A DNA stretch of 64,000 bases from UBA7662 sp036787895 (GCA_036787895.1 DAIQOK010000013.1:26387-90386); one strand, 5' to 3'. Shown: positions 1 to 7,875, numbered from the stretch's first letter. Program-made: numbers and translations. The notes: generated by a model not told the origin, from the letters alone.

Positions 1-471
1 ATTTCTTACCAGCTGAAATGTGTTTTTATCATAGGTGATGAGATTAATCTGCTGGACAATGGCAAATTCAGGAAAACTTTGCTTCGTTGGAACGAGGGCA
101 TGAAGCAGGGCCGGATTTGCCCGATCTGGGAAGGCCATGCTGTTCCCAATGCCACTGGTATCGAAATAAATCCCGGGTAGCGTATTGGATAACGGTGAAA
201 AATCACCCCGGGTTAGGATGGTACTGTATTGTAAATCAACCCCGACTGAATCACAATCCACAAGATATCCGCCATAGTGCATTTTAATATCATCGATGGT
301 ATCGTTATAGGGAACCGGAGCGCGGGGATAATAAGGGGGCTGGCTGATGCCGTTGGGATGAATTTTATAAGGGCGGCCAAGAAAAAGATATTTGCCCTCC
401 TGCTGCGCAAAGGTAGTTTTTGCAGTGAACAATATCAACAACAGAAAAAAGCGTAAAACAGCCCTAAACAC
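1..471 (-). CDS. Secreted protein of unknown function, 3' end outside window
   Basis: An open frame runs from a GTG at 471 to the window edge, giving 157 visible residues. The N-terminus is a clear signal peptide: a basic start (VFRAVLRF), a hydrophobic run (FLLLILFTA) and an AQQ cleavage region near residue 23. The mature part is rich in Pro, Tyr and Asp (PPYYPRAPVPYNDT) and I recognise no family. No ATG lies in frame near the signal peptide, so GTG is the likely start; another in-frame GTG sits about 30 bases upstream. It starts about 45 bases after rnhB ends on the same strand and may be cotranscribed with it. The frame and signal peptide are seen; export is inferred; function is unknown. 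Confidence 0.6.
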   Translation of the reverse strand, partial: MFRAVLRFFLLLILFTAKTTFAQQEGKYLFLGRPYKIHPNGISQPPYYPRAPVPYNDTIDDIKMHYGGYLVDCDSVGVDLQYSTILTRGDFSPLSNTLPGIYFDTSGIGNSMAFPDRANPALLHALVPTKQSFPEFAIVQQINLITYDKNTFQLVRN

Positions 472-516
472 GAAGCAAGATAATTCCCGCTCAGCCTGTG
501 TCACATTAAATTTCGC

Positions 517-1113
517 TCAAAATAATTTAAGCTGTCGTGCTCTTAAATTAAACGACAGCCGGTGCAATGGGGTAACACCATATTCCTCGATGGCCGCACG
601 GTGATCAAGTGTAGGGTAGCCTTTGTTTTTATCCCATCCATAGTCCGGATAACGTTCGTGATAATCCAACATCATCTCATCTCTGTAAGTTTTAGCGAGT
701 ATAGAAGCCGCGGCAATACTGGCATAATTCGCATCGCCTTTTATTAAACATTGATGCGGAATGTTGGGATAGGCTTTAAATCGATTGCCGTCGATCAGCA
801 ATAAATCAGGTTGAACATCGAGTTGGTCGATAGCTTTGTGCATGGAGATAAAACTTGCCTGTAAGATGTTCACCATATCGATCATCTCATTGCAGGTGCT
901 GCTAACGGCCCAGGACAGGGCATGGCGCTCGATATGTTCACGCAAACGCAGGCGTTTTTCGGCTGAAAGCACCTTGCTGTCGCGCAATAAACGAATGTCG
1001 AAATCGGGAGATAAAATAACAGCTGCAGCCACGACCGGACCGGCTAAACAGCCACGACCAGCCTCATCGCAGCCTGCTTCCCGTATACCTGCTATCAAAT
1101 GACGATGCAACAT
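517..1113 (-). CDS. rnhB: Ribonuclease HII
   Basis: 198 residues, the usual length for bacterial RNase HII, which removes ribonucleotides and RNA primers from RNA-DNA hybrids in the cytoplasm. The signature AGCDEAGRG lies at residues 13-21, giving the first two acidic ligands D16 and E17; LLLIDGN supplies D108 and YRDEM supplies D145, completing the expected acidic metal-binding set. KGDANYASIAAASILAKT before it is also typical. The ATG at 1113 fits the usual short N-terminus before the catalytic motif. It is divergent from the small gene at 1232. Nothing about it looks unusual. Confidence 0.95.
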   Translation of the reverse strand: MLHRHLIAGIREAGCDEAGRGCLAGPVVAAAVILSPDFDIRLLRDSKVLSAEKRLRLREHIERHALSWAVSSTCNEMIDMVNILQASFISMHKAIDQLDVQPDLLLIDGNRFKAYPNIPHQCLIKGDANYASIAAASILAKTYRDEMMLDYHERYPDYGWDKNKGYPTLDHRAAIEEYGVTPLHRLSFNLRARQLKLF

Positions 1114-1185
1114 GGTTTGAATCTAAAGAAAGCGCGTGAAAAGGACAAAAGATTTGCTCATAAATTTACAGTTGTATATTCCCGC

Positions 1186-1215
1186 TTTTGATTTTAGCAC
1201 AAAGCCTTAACTTTG
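1186..1215 (+). promoter_or_regulatory. Bacteroidota-type promoter for the 1232-1859 genes
   Basis: A -33-like TTTTG at 1186-1190 and a -7 element TAACTTTG at 1208-1215 match the TTG / TAnnTTTG consensus of Bacteroidota housekeeping promoters with a 17-base gap. The expected start of transcription is about 1221, some 10 bases before the ATG at 1232. Confidence 0.6.
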
Positions 1216-1231
1216 CATCACAATAATTGCC

Positions 1232-1429
1232 ATGAAATTCAAACTCGCCGTCCTGTTTACCGTTCTGAGCCTGGCCTTCTTTGGCTTCGTTTTTTATAGT
1301 GGCATTTTTATGCCCCACACCCTGAACTATGTGCATATGCTGGTACTGAGCACCTTGGTATCGTTTGCCAGCTATTACATCAGCATGGGCGCCTTTGCTG
1401 ATATCGACGAAGAAAGAGCCAAGCACTAA
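1232..1429 (+). CDS. Small membrane protein (65 aa)
   Basis: A 65-residue protein with two predicted transmembrane helices: residues about 4-24 (LAVLFTVLSLAFFGFVFYSG) and 33-52, ending in a charged tail (DIDEERAKH). A good promoter lies just upstream, and its stop is 1 base before the ATG of the Fur-family gene, so the two are almost certainly one transcript. I do not recognise a family. Coupling to a metal regulator hints at a role in metal homeostasis, but that is inference only. Confidence 0.7.
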   Translation: MKFKLAVLFTVLSLAFFGFVFYSGIFMPHTLNYVHMLVLSTLVSFASYYISMGAFADIDEERAKH

Positions 1430-1430
1430 A

Positions 1431-1859
1431 ATGGGTGCCCGGGCACAGGAACTGCTCCAGGATTTTCAGCTGCGGCAAACCGATAGTCGGATTGCTGTGC
1501 TCGACTTCATGTTGCTTCATCCCCGTGCCATTTCCCAGCCCGAGCTAGAACAACAGCTGTCCGACCGTTTCGACCGCGTAACTTTGTACCGCACTCTGAA
1601 TACATTCAGCGAAAAAGGGTTGATACATGAGGTGAGCGATACCAGCGGCACCATGAAGTTTGCCCTCTGTGGCGATGCCTGTCACAACGAAACCCACATT
1701 CACCACCACGAACATGTACACTTCCATTGTAGCACTTGCCAGCAAACGGTATGTATCAATGAGGTAGATGTGCCACAACTCAGCCTGCCAAAAGGCTTTT
1801 TACCCCAGAAATTCAGCTTTATCATCGAAGGCATCTGCCAGCACTGTCAGAAAAACTGA
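1431..1859 (+). CDS. Fur-family metal-responsive repressor (Zur-like candidate)
   Basis: 142 residues from the ATG at 1431; the frame is open further upstream but that would overlap the preceding gene. The N-terminal winged helix contains the Fur-typical SDRFDRVTLYRTLNTFSEKGLIHEV. The C-terminal half carries the metal-binding and dimerisation signature HIHHHEHVHFHCSTC, with CSTC as one CxxC and C..HC near the end (GICQHCQKN) as a second pair, as in structural zinc-binding Fur/Zur proteins. Members repress metal-uptake genes when the metal is bound. A TonB receptor of ZnuD type follows 62 bases downstream, with a palindrome over its promoter, which favours Zur (zinc) over Fur (iron), although the metal cannot be read from sequence. 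Confidence 0.9.
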   Translation: MGARAQELLQDFQLRQTDSRIAVLDFMLLHPRAISQPELEQQLSDRFDRVTLYRTLNTFSEKGLIHEVSDTSGTMKFALCGDACHNETHIHHHEHVHFHCSTCQQTVCINEVDVPQLSLPKGFLPQKFSFIIEGICQHCQKN

Positions 1860-1905
1860 CCGTTTATTTCCGCGCCTGAGCTGAACCTATTATCAATCAA
1901 AATGT

Positions 1906-1927
1906 TATTTTTGCAACTCCGTTGCAA
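1906..1927 (+). promoter_or_regulatory. -7 promoter box overlapped by a Fur-type palindrome
   Basis: TATTTTTG at 1906-1913 matches the TAnnTTTG -7 consensus. Its last three bases are the first three of a perfect inverted repeat, TTGCAAC-TCC-GTTGCAA, at 1911-1927. A repressor bound there would cover the promoter and transcription start. The same arrangement occurs at 5073-5094. Being next to a Fur-family gene, it is the best candidate operator of that regulator. Confidence 0.65.
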
Positions 1928-4267
1928 GTGCTTCATTTCTTCTGTCTTTTACTTATCTGCCTGTTCTCGTCGACTGCTCAAGGACAGTTTACACTTTTTG
2001 GTCAGGTGACCAATACCCATGGCACGGCTTTGCCGGGAGCGACCATCTATTTACACGAACTGAAAAAAGGGGTGGTTACAGATGCGCAGGGGCGTTACCG
2101 TTTTGAACAACTTCGGTCAGGTCATTACCACCTGCATACCCAGTATATAGGACACGAAGCACGGACCATCGATGTGGAAATCAAGGGGAAAAACCTGGAA
2201 TTTCCTATAGTACTTCAGGCATCTTCACTCGAATTGCGGGAAATTATTATTGAAAGCGACTTGCTCAAACTCGATGAAAAGGGTCAAAGTCAGTCGGTAG
2301 AAGTAGTAGGTTCCGAACAAATCCGCAAAAATTATGGTGTTACCCTCATGCAGAGTATCGAACGATTGCCGGGCATTAATAGCATCAATACCGGGATAGG
2401 CGTGAGTAAGCCAGTCATACGCGGGCTGAGCTTTAACCGCGTGGCTGTCAGTGACCAGGGCATCAAACAAGAAGGTCAGCAATGGGGACTCGACCACGGA
2501 CTGGAAATCGACCCCTTCGGTGTGGGCAGAGCAGAAATCATCAAAGGTCCTGCTGCCCTGCTTTATGGCAGCGATGCTATCGGAGGCGTGGTGCAGGTAA
2601 AAGCCGCACCATTCCCTATAGCCGGTCAACTTAAAGGCCAGCTCACCCAATTGTACCGCAGCGTAAACGATCAATACGGCATAAGCGGTGAAGCAGCCGG
2701 TCATCAGGGCAGTTTTGTCTGGCGCATTCGTGGAACATTGCAGGATTATGCCGATTACAGACTTCCTGCCGATTCTTTCAGTTACAATCGTTTCCGGTTA
2801 CCGCTGCCCGACCGCCGTTTGAAAAATACCGCCGCTAGTGAAAAACACGGGAGCATGACCGTAGGCATTCAGCGCCCATGGGGCTTTAGTCAGCTTTCCG
2901 CTAGTCGTTTTTCGCAGCGTATTGGCTACTTTGCCGGTGCTCTCGGACAGCCACAAGCATACCAACTCATCCCCGACGGCAATTTCCGTAATATCGATCT
3001 GCCTTATCAGGCCGTACGCCACGATAAAATTATTTGGAACAACAACATCAAACTCGGAACCAATTGGCTGGAAGTTGACCTCGCCTATCAGCAAAACAAA
3101 CGCGCCGAGCACTCCTACCCCCATGCCCACGGACGCGGCACCCAGCTCGACAGCAGTAACACCCTCGCCCATGGCATGCAGTTACATACTGCCACCGCCA
3201 ATGCCCGCTACCATTACCGCATTGATAGCACCAATCGTTTGATTGCCGGTGTAAATCTCACCGCCCAGCAGCACCAAATCAGCGGTTATGAGTTTCTTGT
3301 ACCTGCTTACAACAATGAACAAGCGGGTGTTTTTATCATTTGGCAAAATAAAGCCCGCGAAAGTTTGCAATGGAATGCCGGACTCCGTTACGATATCGCC
3401 CAACTGAACTCTCCCGGTTACAGTGAACAACTTGGAGATGGCAGTATCCGCAATCGTGCACCACACATCAATCGCAATTTTGGCAATCTCTCCGGCTCAG
3501 CAGGATTGGCCTGGAATCTACTTAATAGCTGGCAATTCAAGGCCAACATCGGCAGCAGCTACCGCATACCTACTTTACCGGAGCTCAGCTCCAATGGCGT
3601 ACATCACGGCAGTTTTCGGCATGAAGTAGGCGATCCCATGCTCAACCCGGAACGGGCTTACCAATTTGATTTGGGGTTGAGTTATCGCACTACCGCCTTT
3701 GAACTCAAATTTTCGCCATATCTCAACTACTTCAGCAACTACATCTACCTAAGGCCAAGCGGGCAGTTCAGCTTTTTGCCAGATGGCGGTCAACTCTTCC
3801 GCTATGAACAAGGCGAAGTGTCCCATACCGGCGCCGAAGTAGCCACCGAAATACATTTACATCCCGCCCTCCACTTGGCTGTAAGTGGCGCTTATACCCA
3901 GCTCACCAATCTCACTACCGGTGTTCCTTTGCCCTTCACCCCACCGTTGCAAGCTATGATTGATATGGAATATACCTTCAACAACATCACATCTCAGCTT
4001 CTTACGCCCACACTTGGTATGGATTGGCAGCTTTTTGCCGAACAAAACCGCACCGACCGCAACGAATGGCCAACACCCGGCTACGGTTTACTGAACATAC
4101 ATGGCAGTCTACGTTTACAAGCTGGCAAACAAAGTTTAGATATCCGGCTGATGGTCAATAACCTCTTCGATAAAGCCTATTTCAACCACCTAAGTAGGTA
4201 CCGATTGCTGAACCTGCCTGAAGCAGGTCGAAATGTGCAAATTATGCTACATCTCCCGTTGGGCTGA
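1922..4267 (+). CDS. TonB-dependent outer-membrane receptor, ZnuD-like
   Basis: 781 residues counted from TTG at 1922; GTG at 1928 is equally possible, and no in-frame ATG precedes the signal peptide (VLHFFCLLLICLFSSTAQGQ). Residues about 22-105 form a carboxypeptidase-regulatory-like domain (FGQVTNTHGTALPGATIYLHEL), followed by the plug (QSIERLPGINSI, GPAALLYGSDAIGGVVQV) and a beta-barrel ending in NVQIMLHLPLG. A histidine-rich loop (HSYPHAHGRG) resembles those of zinc receptors such as ZnuD. Such receptors import scarce metal or chelates using TonB energy. It sits directly after a Fur-family gene and behind a Fur-type palindrome, so metal-repressed expression is likely. Zinc as substrate is inference; heme or another chelate cannot be excluded. 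Confidence 0.88.
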   Translation: MQVLHFFCLLLICLFSSTAQGQFTLFGQVTNTHGTALPGATIYLHELKKGVVTDAQGRYRFEQLRSGHYHLHTQYIGHEARTIDVEIKGKNLEFPIVLQASSLELREIIIESDLLKLDEKGQSQSVEVVGSEQIRKNYGVTLMQSIERLPGINSINTGIGVSKPVIRGLSFNRVAVSDQGIKQEGQQWGLDHGLEIDPFGVGRAEIIKGPAALLYGSDAIGGVVQVKAAPFPIAGQLKGQLTQLYRSVNDQYGISGEAAGHQGSFVWRIRGTLQDYADYRLPADSFSYNRFRLPLPDRRLKNTAASEKHGSMTVGIQRPWGFSQLSASRFSQRIGYFAGALGQPQAYQLIPDGNFRNIDLPYQAVRHDKIIWNNNIKLGTNWLEVDLAYQQNKRAEHSYPHAHGRGTQLDSSNTLAHGMQLHTATANARYHYRIDSTNRLIAGVNLTAQQHQISGYEFLVPAYNNEQAGVFIIWQNKARESLQWNAGLRYDIAQLNSPGYSEQLGDGSIRNRAPHINRNFGNLSGSAGLAWNLLNSWQFKANIGSSYRIPTLPELSSNGVHHGSFRHEVGDPMLNPERAYQFDLGLSYRTTAFELKFSPYLNYFSNYIYLRPSGQFSFLPDGGQLFRYEQGEVSHTGAEVATEIHLHPALHLAVSGAYTQLTNLTTGVPLPFTPPLQAMIDMEYTFNNITSQLLTPTLGMDWQLFAEQNRTDRNEWPTPGYGLLNIHGSLRLQAGKQSLDIRLMVNNLFDKAYFNHLSRYRLLNLPEAGRNVQIMLHLPLG

Positions 4268-4288
4268 ACCTGCTTTTCTTTAGATTTG
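4259..4288 (+). promoter_or_regulatory. Promoter for the 4293 lipoprotein gene
   Basis: TTG at 4259-4261 and TAGATTTG at 4281-4288 fit the -33/-7 consensus with a 19-base gap. The -7 box ends 4 bases before the ATG at 4293, so the mRNA should be leaderless or nearly so. No palindrome of the TTGCAAC type is present here, in contrast to the genes on both sides. Confidence 0.55.
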
Positions 4289-4292
4289 TACT

Positions 4293-5036
4293 ATGACGAA
4301 ATGGCTGTATTTTCTCCTATTGACTTTCGTAGCAGTGTCCTGTAAAAAGGAAGCCAGCGACCAACAACCACCTGTGCTTGAGGCCGACCCCAGCTTGAAT
4401 GGTGCCAGCTTTAATCAAGGCAGTCCATTTGTTTTCCGCTATACAGCCAGCGACGATGCTCAACTCCGTGACATCCGCATCCAATGGGAGCATAAAACAG
4501 GCAATTGGTTCGATTTGGGCTTAAATCCTTGGGAAGGAGAAGAAGTAATCGGCTTAAGTGGCACCCAGGATCAAGCCCGGCTCGAAGGCACGGTACCTGC
4601 CAATGCACAACCGGGTCTTTATGTACTAAGCGCTGTAGCGAGCGATGTCGATGGCAGAAAATCAACCACTATTGTCCGTGAATTCAGCGTGGTCAATCCT
4701 GACAATATCTTACCACCAGTAGCAACTCTCACCAGTCCGGCCATAGGCGGCACAAGCATATTGGCGGGTAGTAATTTACCTATTGCAGGTCTTTGCAGCG
4801 ACGACGACGGGCTTAAAGTCATTGCCATCAAAATCGTGCGAACCAGCCCACCGGGTGAGGGCACCTTACTGTATTCTCAACAATTCACCACCTTCAATAA
4901 CCCACGGCTCGTACAATTGAATGAAAGTGTAAACATCCCTGCCACCACCAGTCCGGGAACAGCTGAATTGTATCTACTTGCGGTCGACAGCAACAACAAC
5001 AGTGGTGGTATCCGTCGTACCATCACAATTCGGTAA
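4293..5036 (+). CDS. Ig-like domain lipoprotein
   Basis: 247 residues with a lipoprotein signal peptide ending in AVSC (lipid-modified Cys17). The rest reads as two tandem immunoglobulin-like beta-sandwich repeats: residues about 25-135 (FRYTASDDAQLRDIRIQW ... YVLSAVASDVDGRKSTTIVREFSV) and 140-247 (PPVATLTSPAIGGTSI ... LLAVDSNNNSGGIRRTITIR), each ending in the phrase typical of cadherin/DUF4625-like domains. Probably exported and membrane-anchored. It lies 25 bases after the TonB receptor and ahead of a related shorter lipoprotein. A surface accessory role in metal capture is inferred from location only. Confidence 0.75.
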   Translation: MTKWLYFLLLTFVAVSCKKEASDQQPPVLEADPSLNGASFNQGSPFVFRYTASDDAQLRDIRIQWEHKTGNWFDLGLNPWEGEEVIGLSGTQDQARLEGTVPANAQPGLYVLSAVASDVDGRKSTTIVREFSVVNPDNILPPVATLTSPAIGGTSILAGSNLPIAGLCSDDDGLKVIAIKIVRTSPPGEGTLLYSQQFTTFNNPRLVQLNESVNIPATTSPGTAELYLLAVDSNNNSGGIRRTITIR

Positions 5037-5046
5037 GTTTTTTTTA

Positions 5047-5094
5047 TTGCAACACTATTGCATTTTCATTTTTATTCTTGCAACTTTGTTGCAT
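5047..5094 (+). promoter_or_regulatory. Two Fur-type palindromes over the promoter of the 5106 gene
   Basis: Two copies of the TTGCAAC-N3-GTTGCAA motif lie here: an imperfect one at 5047-5063 (TTGCAACACTATTGCAT) and a near-perfect one at 5078-5094 (TTGCAACTTTGTTGCAT). The second begins inside the -7 box TATTCTTG at 5073-5080, with the same geometry as at 1906-1927. TTG at 5047-5049 may serve as the -33 element with a 23-base gap. Tandem sites 31 bases apart suggest cooperative repression. Confidence 0.6.
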
Positions 5095-5105
5095 AAATTA
5101 ATATC

Positions 5106-5519
5106 ATGAAAAAAGTTGTATTGTTCGCCGCTCTATTTGCATTGGTCTTCACAGCATGTAAAAAAGAAGATGCCCCTGACTTGACTAAACCTGTCATTAG
5201 TGTTACTCAGCCGGCTGCCGATCATATGGATGTGAATCTTGGCGAGGAATTTACCATTTTGGCTACCATTACCGATGATGTAGCGTTATCGCAGTGGAAA
5301 ATCGACATTCACAGTGCTGATGGACATACCCACCGCATCATGTCTGGCGAATGGGAAATGACGGAAACCGGCACCGCTACCGGTAAAAGTTATGCTTTCA
5401 GCAAAACTTTAACTGTCCCCAATGACGCTGAATTAGGTGAATACCACTTTACCATCGAAGCTACCGATAAAGCAGGAAATGCTGCAGTACCGGTAATTAT
5501 AGAGCTACATCTTGAGTAG
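5106..5519 (+). CDS. DUF4625-like lipoprotein
   Basis: 137 residues. The signal peptide ends in FTAC, giving a lipidated Cys18 followed by KKEDAP. The mature part is a single Ig-like domain of the DUF4625 type: PVISVTQPAADHMDVNLGEEFTILATITDD near the start and LGEYHFTIEATDKAGNAAVPVIIEL at the end. A histidine cluster (HSADGHTHRIM, residues about 71-81) could bind metal. Its promoter carries two palindromes like the one before the TonB receptor, so the two genes are probably co-regulated by the Fur-family protein. A metal-binding accessory role is inferred; the family has no firmly established function that I know. Confidence 0.8.
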   Translation: MKKVVLFAALFALVFTACKKEDAPDLTKPVISVTQPAADHMDVNLGEEFTILATITDDVALSQWKIDIHSADGHTHRIMSGEWEMTETGTATGKSYAFSKTLTVPNDAELGEYHFTIEATDKAGNAAVPVIIELHLE

Positions 5520-5541
5520 TTTGTTCAATTAACAGAAGTTG

Positions 5542-5585
5542 GAGGACGTGTGTGTATGAAGCCAAAGCTTATGCACAACGTCCTC
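5542..5585 (+). other. Long imperfect hairpin after the 5106 gene
   Basis: Arms GAGGACGT (5542-5549) and ACGTCCTC (5578-5585) are perfect complements, and the inner bases continue to pair imperfectly (TGTGTATGAAGC with GCTTATGCACA), leaving a loop of about 4 bases. No T-run follows, so it is not a standard terminator. It may be a structured 3' UTR or small palindromic element. The rest of 5586-5760 shows nothing I can interpret. Confidence 0.45.
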
Positions 5586-5763
5586 TATGCGCTTCATTTC
5601 TGAAAGACGAGCTATAGTTAATGACGAAACACATGAGTCTTAAGATTTTAGAAGCCGAATAAAAAACCTGCTCGACAACGTCGAATTTGTGCCTGTCGTG
5701 CCGAATCTTTAGTTGGTTCCTTGCGAGAAATCAATATTCTCATTTTGAGAAAAAATCTTATTT

Positions 5764-5791
5764 TTGGAATATAGAATTTCCCTTATCTTTG
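5764..5791 (+). promoter_or_regulatory. Promoter for the 5797 gene
   Basis: TTG at 5764-5766 and TATCTTTG at 5784-5791 with a 17-base gap match the Bacteroidota consensus. The -7 box ends only 5 bases before the ATG at 5797, implying a leaderless or very short-leader transcript. Confidence 0.6.
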
Positions 5792-5796
5792 CCGCC

Positions 5797-6492
5797 ATGT
5801 TGCCCGGCAAACGCACCTTCCTTTTTGTTCTCCTGCTCTTGCTGGGTTCGGCTATCTCCAAAGCCCAATTCAGTCCAGATTTTAGCCGAAATGAAAGCTG
5901 GAGAGAGATTTTTATGCCGAAAGTCCAGCCATTCATGCTCATCCACCCCAACACGCCAGGTTTGGCACTGGGACTGGAAATCAGGCCGTGGCGCAGTTTG
6001 TCGCTGCAAACAGAATTTACCCTACCCTTCTACGCCTTGGCCTTCTACAATAACAATCAAGGCAAGTACGAGCAGCAATTCACACGACTCCGATCAGAAA
6101 TACGATTTTATCTCGACCCAAACGATGATTACGAATATTATCTCGCCCTGGAAGGTCACTACACCCAATTGAATTATTACCGGTTGAACGGATTTATCCT
6201 CCGTGATGAACGAGCCTATAACTATATCCGCTCTGATATAGGACTTTTGCGACTGGGCGGTAATTTGAAAGCCGGTTATCAGATTGCCTTCAAGGATTGG
6301 TTTGTATTAGATGGTTATGCAGGTATAGGCTTACAAAGTATAAGTACTACCCATACCCCAATCGGCTTATTCGAAGTGCCACTCACCCGGGAAACCGAAC
6401 GTGAGGGCGGCGACCAATTTGAAGGTACCAAAATAAGTCCGGTATTTATGGTCGGTTTGCGTATTGGCTTTTCATTTTTCCCACGCTACTAA
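5797..6492 (+). CDS. Secreted outer-membrane beta-barrel-like protein, unknown function
   Basis: 231 residues from ATG 5797, chosen because a consensus promoter lies directly upstream and the signal peptide begins here (basic GKR, then FLFVLLLLLGSAIS, cleavage at SKAQ). The mature protein alternates hydrophobic and polar residues with many aromatics (SLQTEFTLPFYALAFY, EYYLALEGHYTQLNYYRL) and ends in an amphipathic strand with terminal aromatic residues (MVGLRIGFSFFPRY). That pattern fits a small outer-membrane beta-barrel. Such proteins are common and mostly uncharacterised in Bacteroidota. It stands alone with its own promoter. Confidence 0.7.
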   Translation: MLPGKRTFLFVLLLLLGSAISKAQFSPDFSRNESWREIFMPKVQPFMLIHPNTPGLALGLEIRPWRSLSLQTEFTLPFYALAFYNNNQGKYEQQFTRLRSEIRFYLDPNDDYEYYLALEGHYTQLNYYRLNGFILRDERAYNYIRSDIGLLRLGGNLKAGYQIAFKDWFVLDGYAGIGLQSISTTHTPIGLFEVPLTRETEREGGDQFEGTKISPVFMVGLRIGFSFFPRY

Positions 6493-6538
6493 TTCGCAGC
6501 CAAAACCAACTGCTTTATTTAACTTGCTCAAAAAAAAT

Positions 6539-6943
6539 ATGAGCAGGATAACAGGAATTGGAGGCATCTTTTTTAAGGCAAACGAACCAGCCAAACTCAA
6601 AGATTGGTACAAAACCCATCTCCATTTCGATATCAATGAATGGGGCGGCAGGGCATTTATGTGGCGTGACCACGACCGGCCGGAAGAAATCGGCCGGACC
6701 GAGTGGAGCATCATGGATGAAAAAACCGACTACCTCAACCCCAGTACCAAAAACTTCATGATTAATTATCGGGTGAGCGACTTAGAAAAGCTACTTGAGA
6801 CCTTGAAGGCTGAGGGTGTAACCATAGTGGGAGAAATGGAAACCTACCCCTACGGTAAATTTGGCTGGATAATCGACCCTGAAGGTCAGAAAATTGAATT
6901 GTGGGAGCCTATTGAAAGTGGTTTTGAACAATCTGAACTTTAA
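6539..6943 (+). CDS. VOC (glyoxalase/bleomycin-resistance) family protein
   Basis: 134 residues from ATG 6539. The start GIGGIFFKANEPAKLKDWYKTHLHFD is the typical first beta-alpha-beta unit of the vicinal oxygen chelate fold, and the second unit is NYRVSDLEKLLETLKAEGVTIVGEMETYPYGKFGWIIDPEGQKIELWEP. The final Glu in IELWEP is a usual metal ligand. Members isomerise or cleave small molecules or sequester drugs; substrate cannot be deduced. It lies 14 bases before the bestrophin gene and is likely cotranscribed. Confidence 0.85.
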   Translation: MSRITGIGGIFFKANEPAKLKDWYKTHLHFDINEWGGRAFMWRDHDRPEEIGRTEWSIMDEKTDYLNPSTKNFMINYRVSDLEKLLETLKAEGVTIVGEMETYPYGKFGWIIDPEGQKIELWEPIESGFEQSEL

Positions 6944-6957
6944 TCAAAACATCTCCC

Positions 6958-7875
6958 ATGATACTTCGTAAAAATCTGGACTGGCGGATAATTCTTCGGC
7001 GAACCTGGAAACGCACTACGTTTCTTTTTTTGCTTTCTTCGCTGGTTGCCATAGCCTACCACCTGCTCTGGTTCGACGATTTAGCTATATCAACCATGCC
7101 TGCCTCCATTTTGGGTGTGGCTATTGCCTTTTTAATTGGCTTTCGGGTGAATTCAGCCTATGAACGCTGGTGGGAAGCCCGCAAAATATGGGGTGCCCTG
7201 GTGAATGATACCCGCAGTTGGGCCCGGCAAGTAATGTTCCTCCTCCCTTCACCTGAAAAAGACCTGGAAAAAACAGCAGCCAAGGCGCTGCACAGGGAAT
7301 TGCTTTACCGGCAACTGGCCTTTGTTTACGCCCTCAAAAATCATTTGCGTAAACTGGAAATTACCTCGGAAATCGAACCATTTGTGGCGCAAGATGAACT
7401 GGCATCGTATACAGGCAAATCGAATATCCCCAACAGCATATTGCAAAAACAAGCCAGCCGGTTACGGGATTTATCGGCTGCCGGACTGCTGGATAATTTT
7501 CGGCTGATTCAGCTCGACAGCACACTCAATCGGCTATGTGATGAAATGGGTGCTTGCGAACGCATCAAAAACACCGTTTTCCCGCGACAATACAGCTACT
7601 ACTCCTCACTCTTTACCAAAATTTACAGCTTCATCCTCCCTTTTGTACTGGTTGCCGAAACCGGCTGGCTGGTGATTCCCTTTACCATGCTCATCGGCTT
7701 TGTGTTTTATGCCCTGGATAAAATTGCCTACGGCATAGACAATCCTTTCGAAAATACCCTGAACGATACACCCATGTCGGCCATTTGCCGCACCCTGGAG
7801 ATCAACCTGAAGGAACAATTAGGCGAAAGCCACTTGCCTGAGCCGCTTCAACCCGTCAATGGCTTTTTGTATTGA
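6958..7875 (+). CDS. Bestrophin-family ion channel protein
   Basis: 305 residues, the usual length for bacterial bestrophin homologues (YneE/UPF0187 type). Membrane segments are visible near residues 20-40 and 45-65, and 215-250. The family signature RVNSAYERWWEARKIWGALVNDTRSWARQV lies at residues about 63-92, and the conserved second half includes YALDKIAYGIDNPFENTLNDTPM. Bacterial members form pentameric inner-membrane channels, often cation selective. It closes the short plus-strand run and is followed by a strong bidirectional terminator. Confidence 0.9.
   Translation: MILRKNLDWRIILRRTWKRTTFLFLLSSLVAIAYHLLWFDDLAISTMPASILGVAIAFLIGFRVNSAYERWWEARKIWGALVNDTRSWARQVMFLLPSPEKDLEKTAAKALHRELLYRQLAFVYALKNHLRKLEITSEIEPFVAQDELASYTGKSNIPNSILQKQASRLRDLSAAGLLDNFRLIQLDSTLNRLCDEMGACERIKNTVFPRQYSYYSSLFTKIYSFILPFVLVAETGWLVIPFTMLIGFVFYALDKIAYGIDNPFENTLNDTPMSAICRTLEINLKEQLGESHLPEPLQPVNGFLY

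Noticed and set aside
2225..3466. Minus-strand open frames of 94-159 codons inside the TonB receptor gene
   Set aside because: The plus-strand receptor has clear domains throughout; these are shadows.
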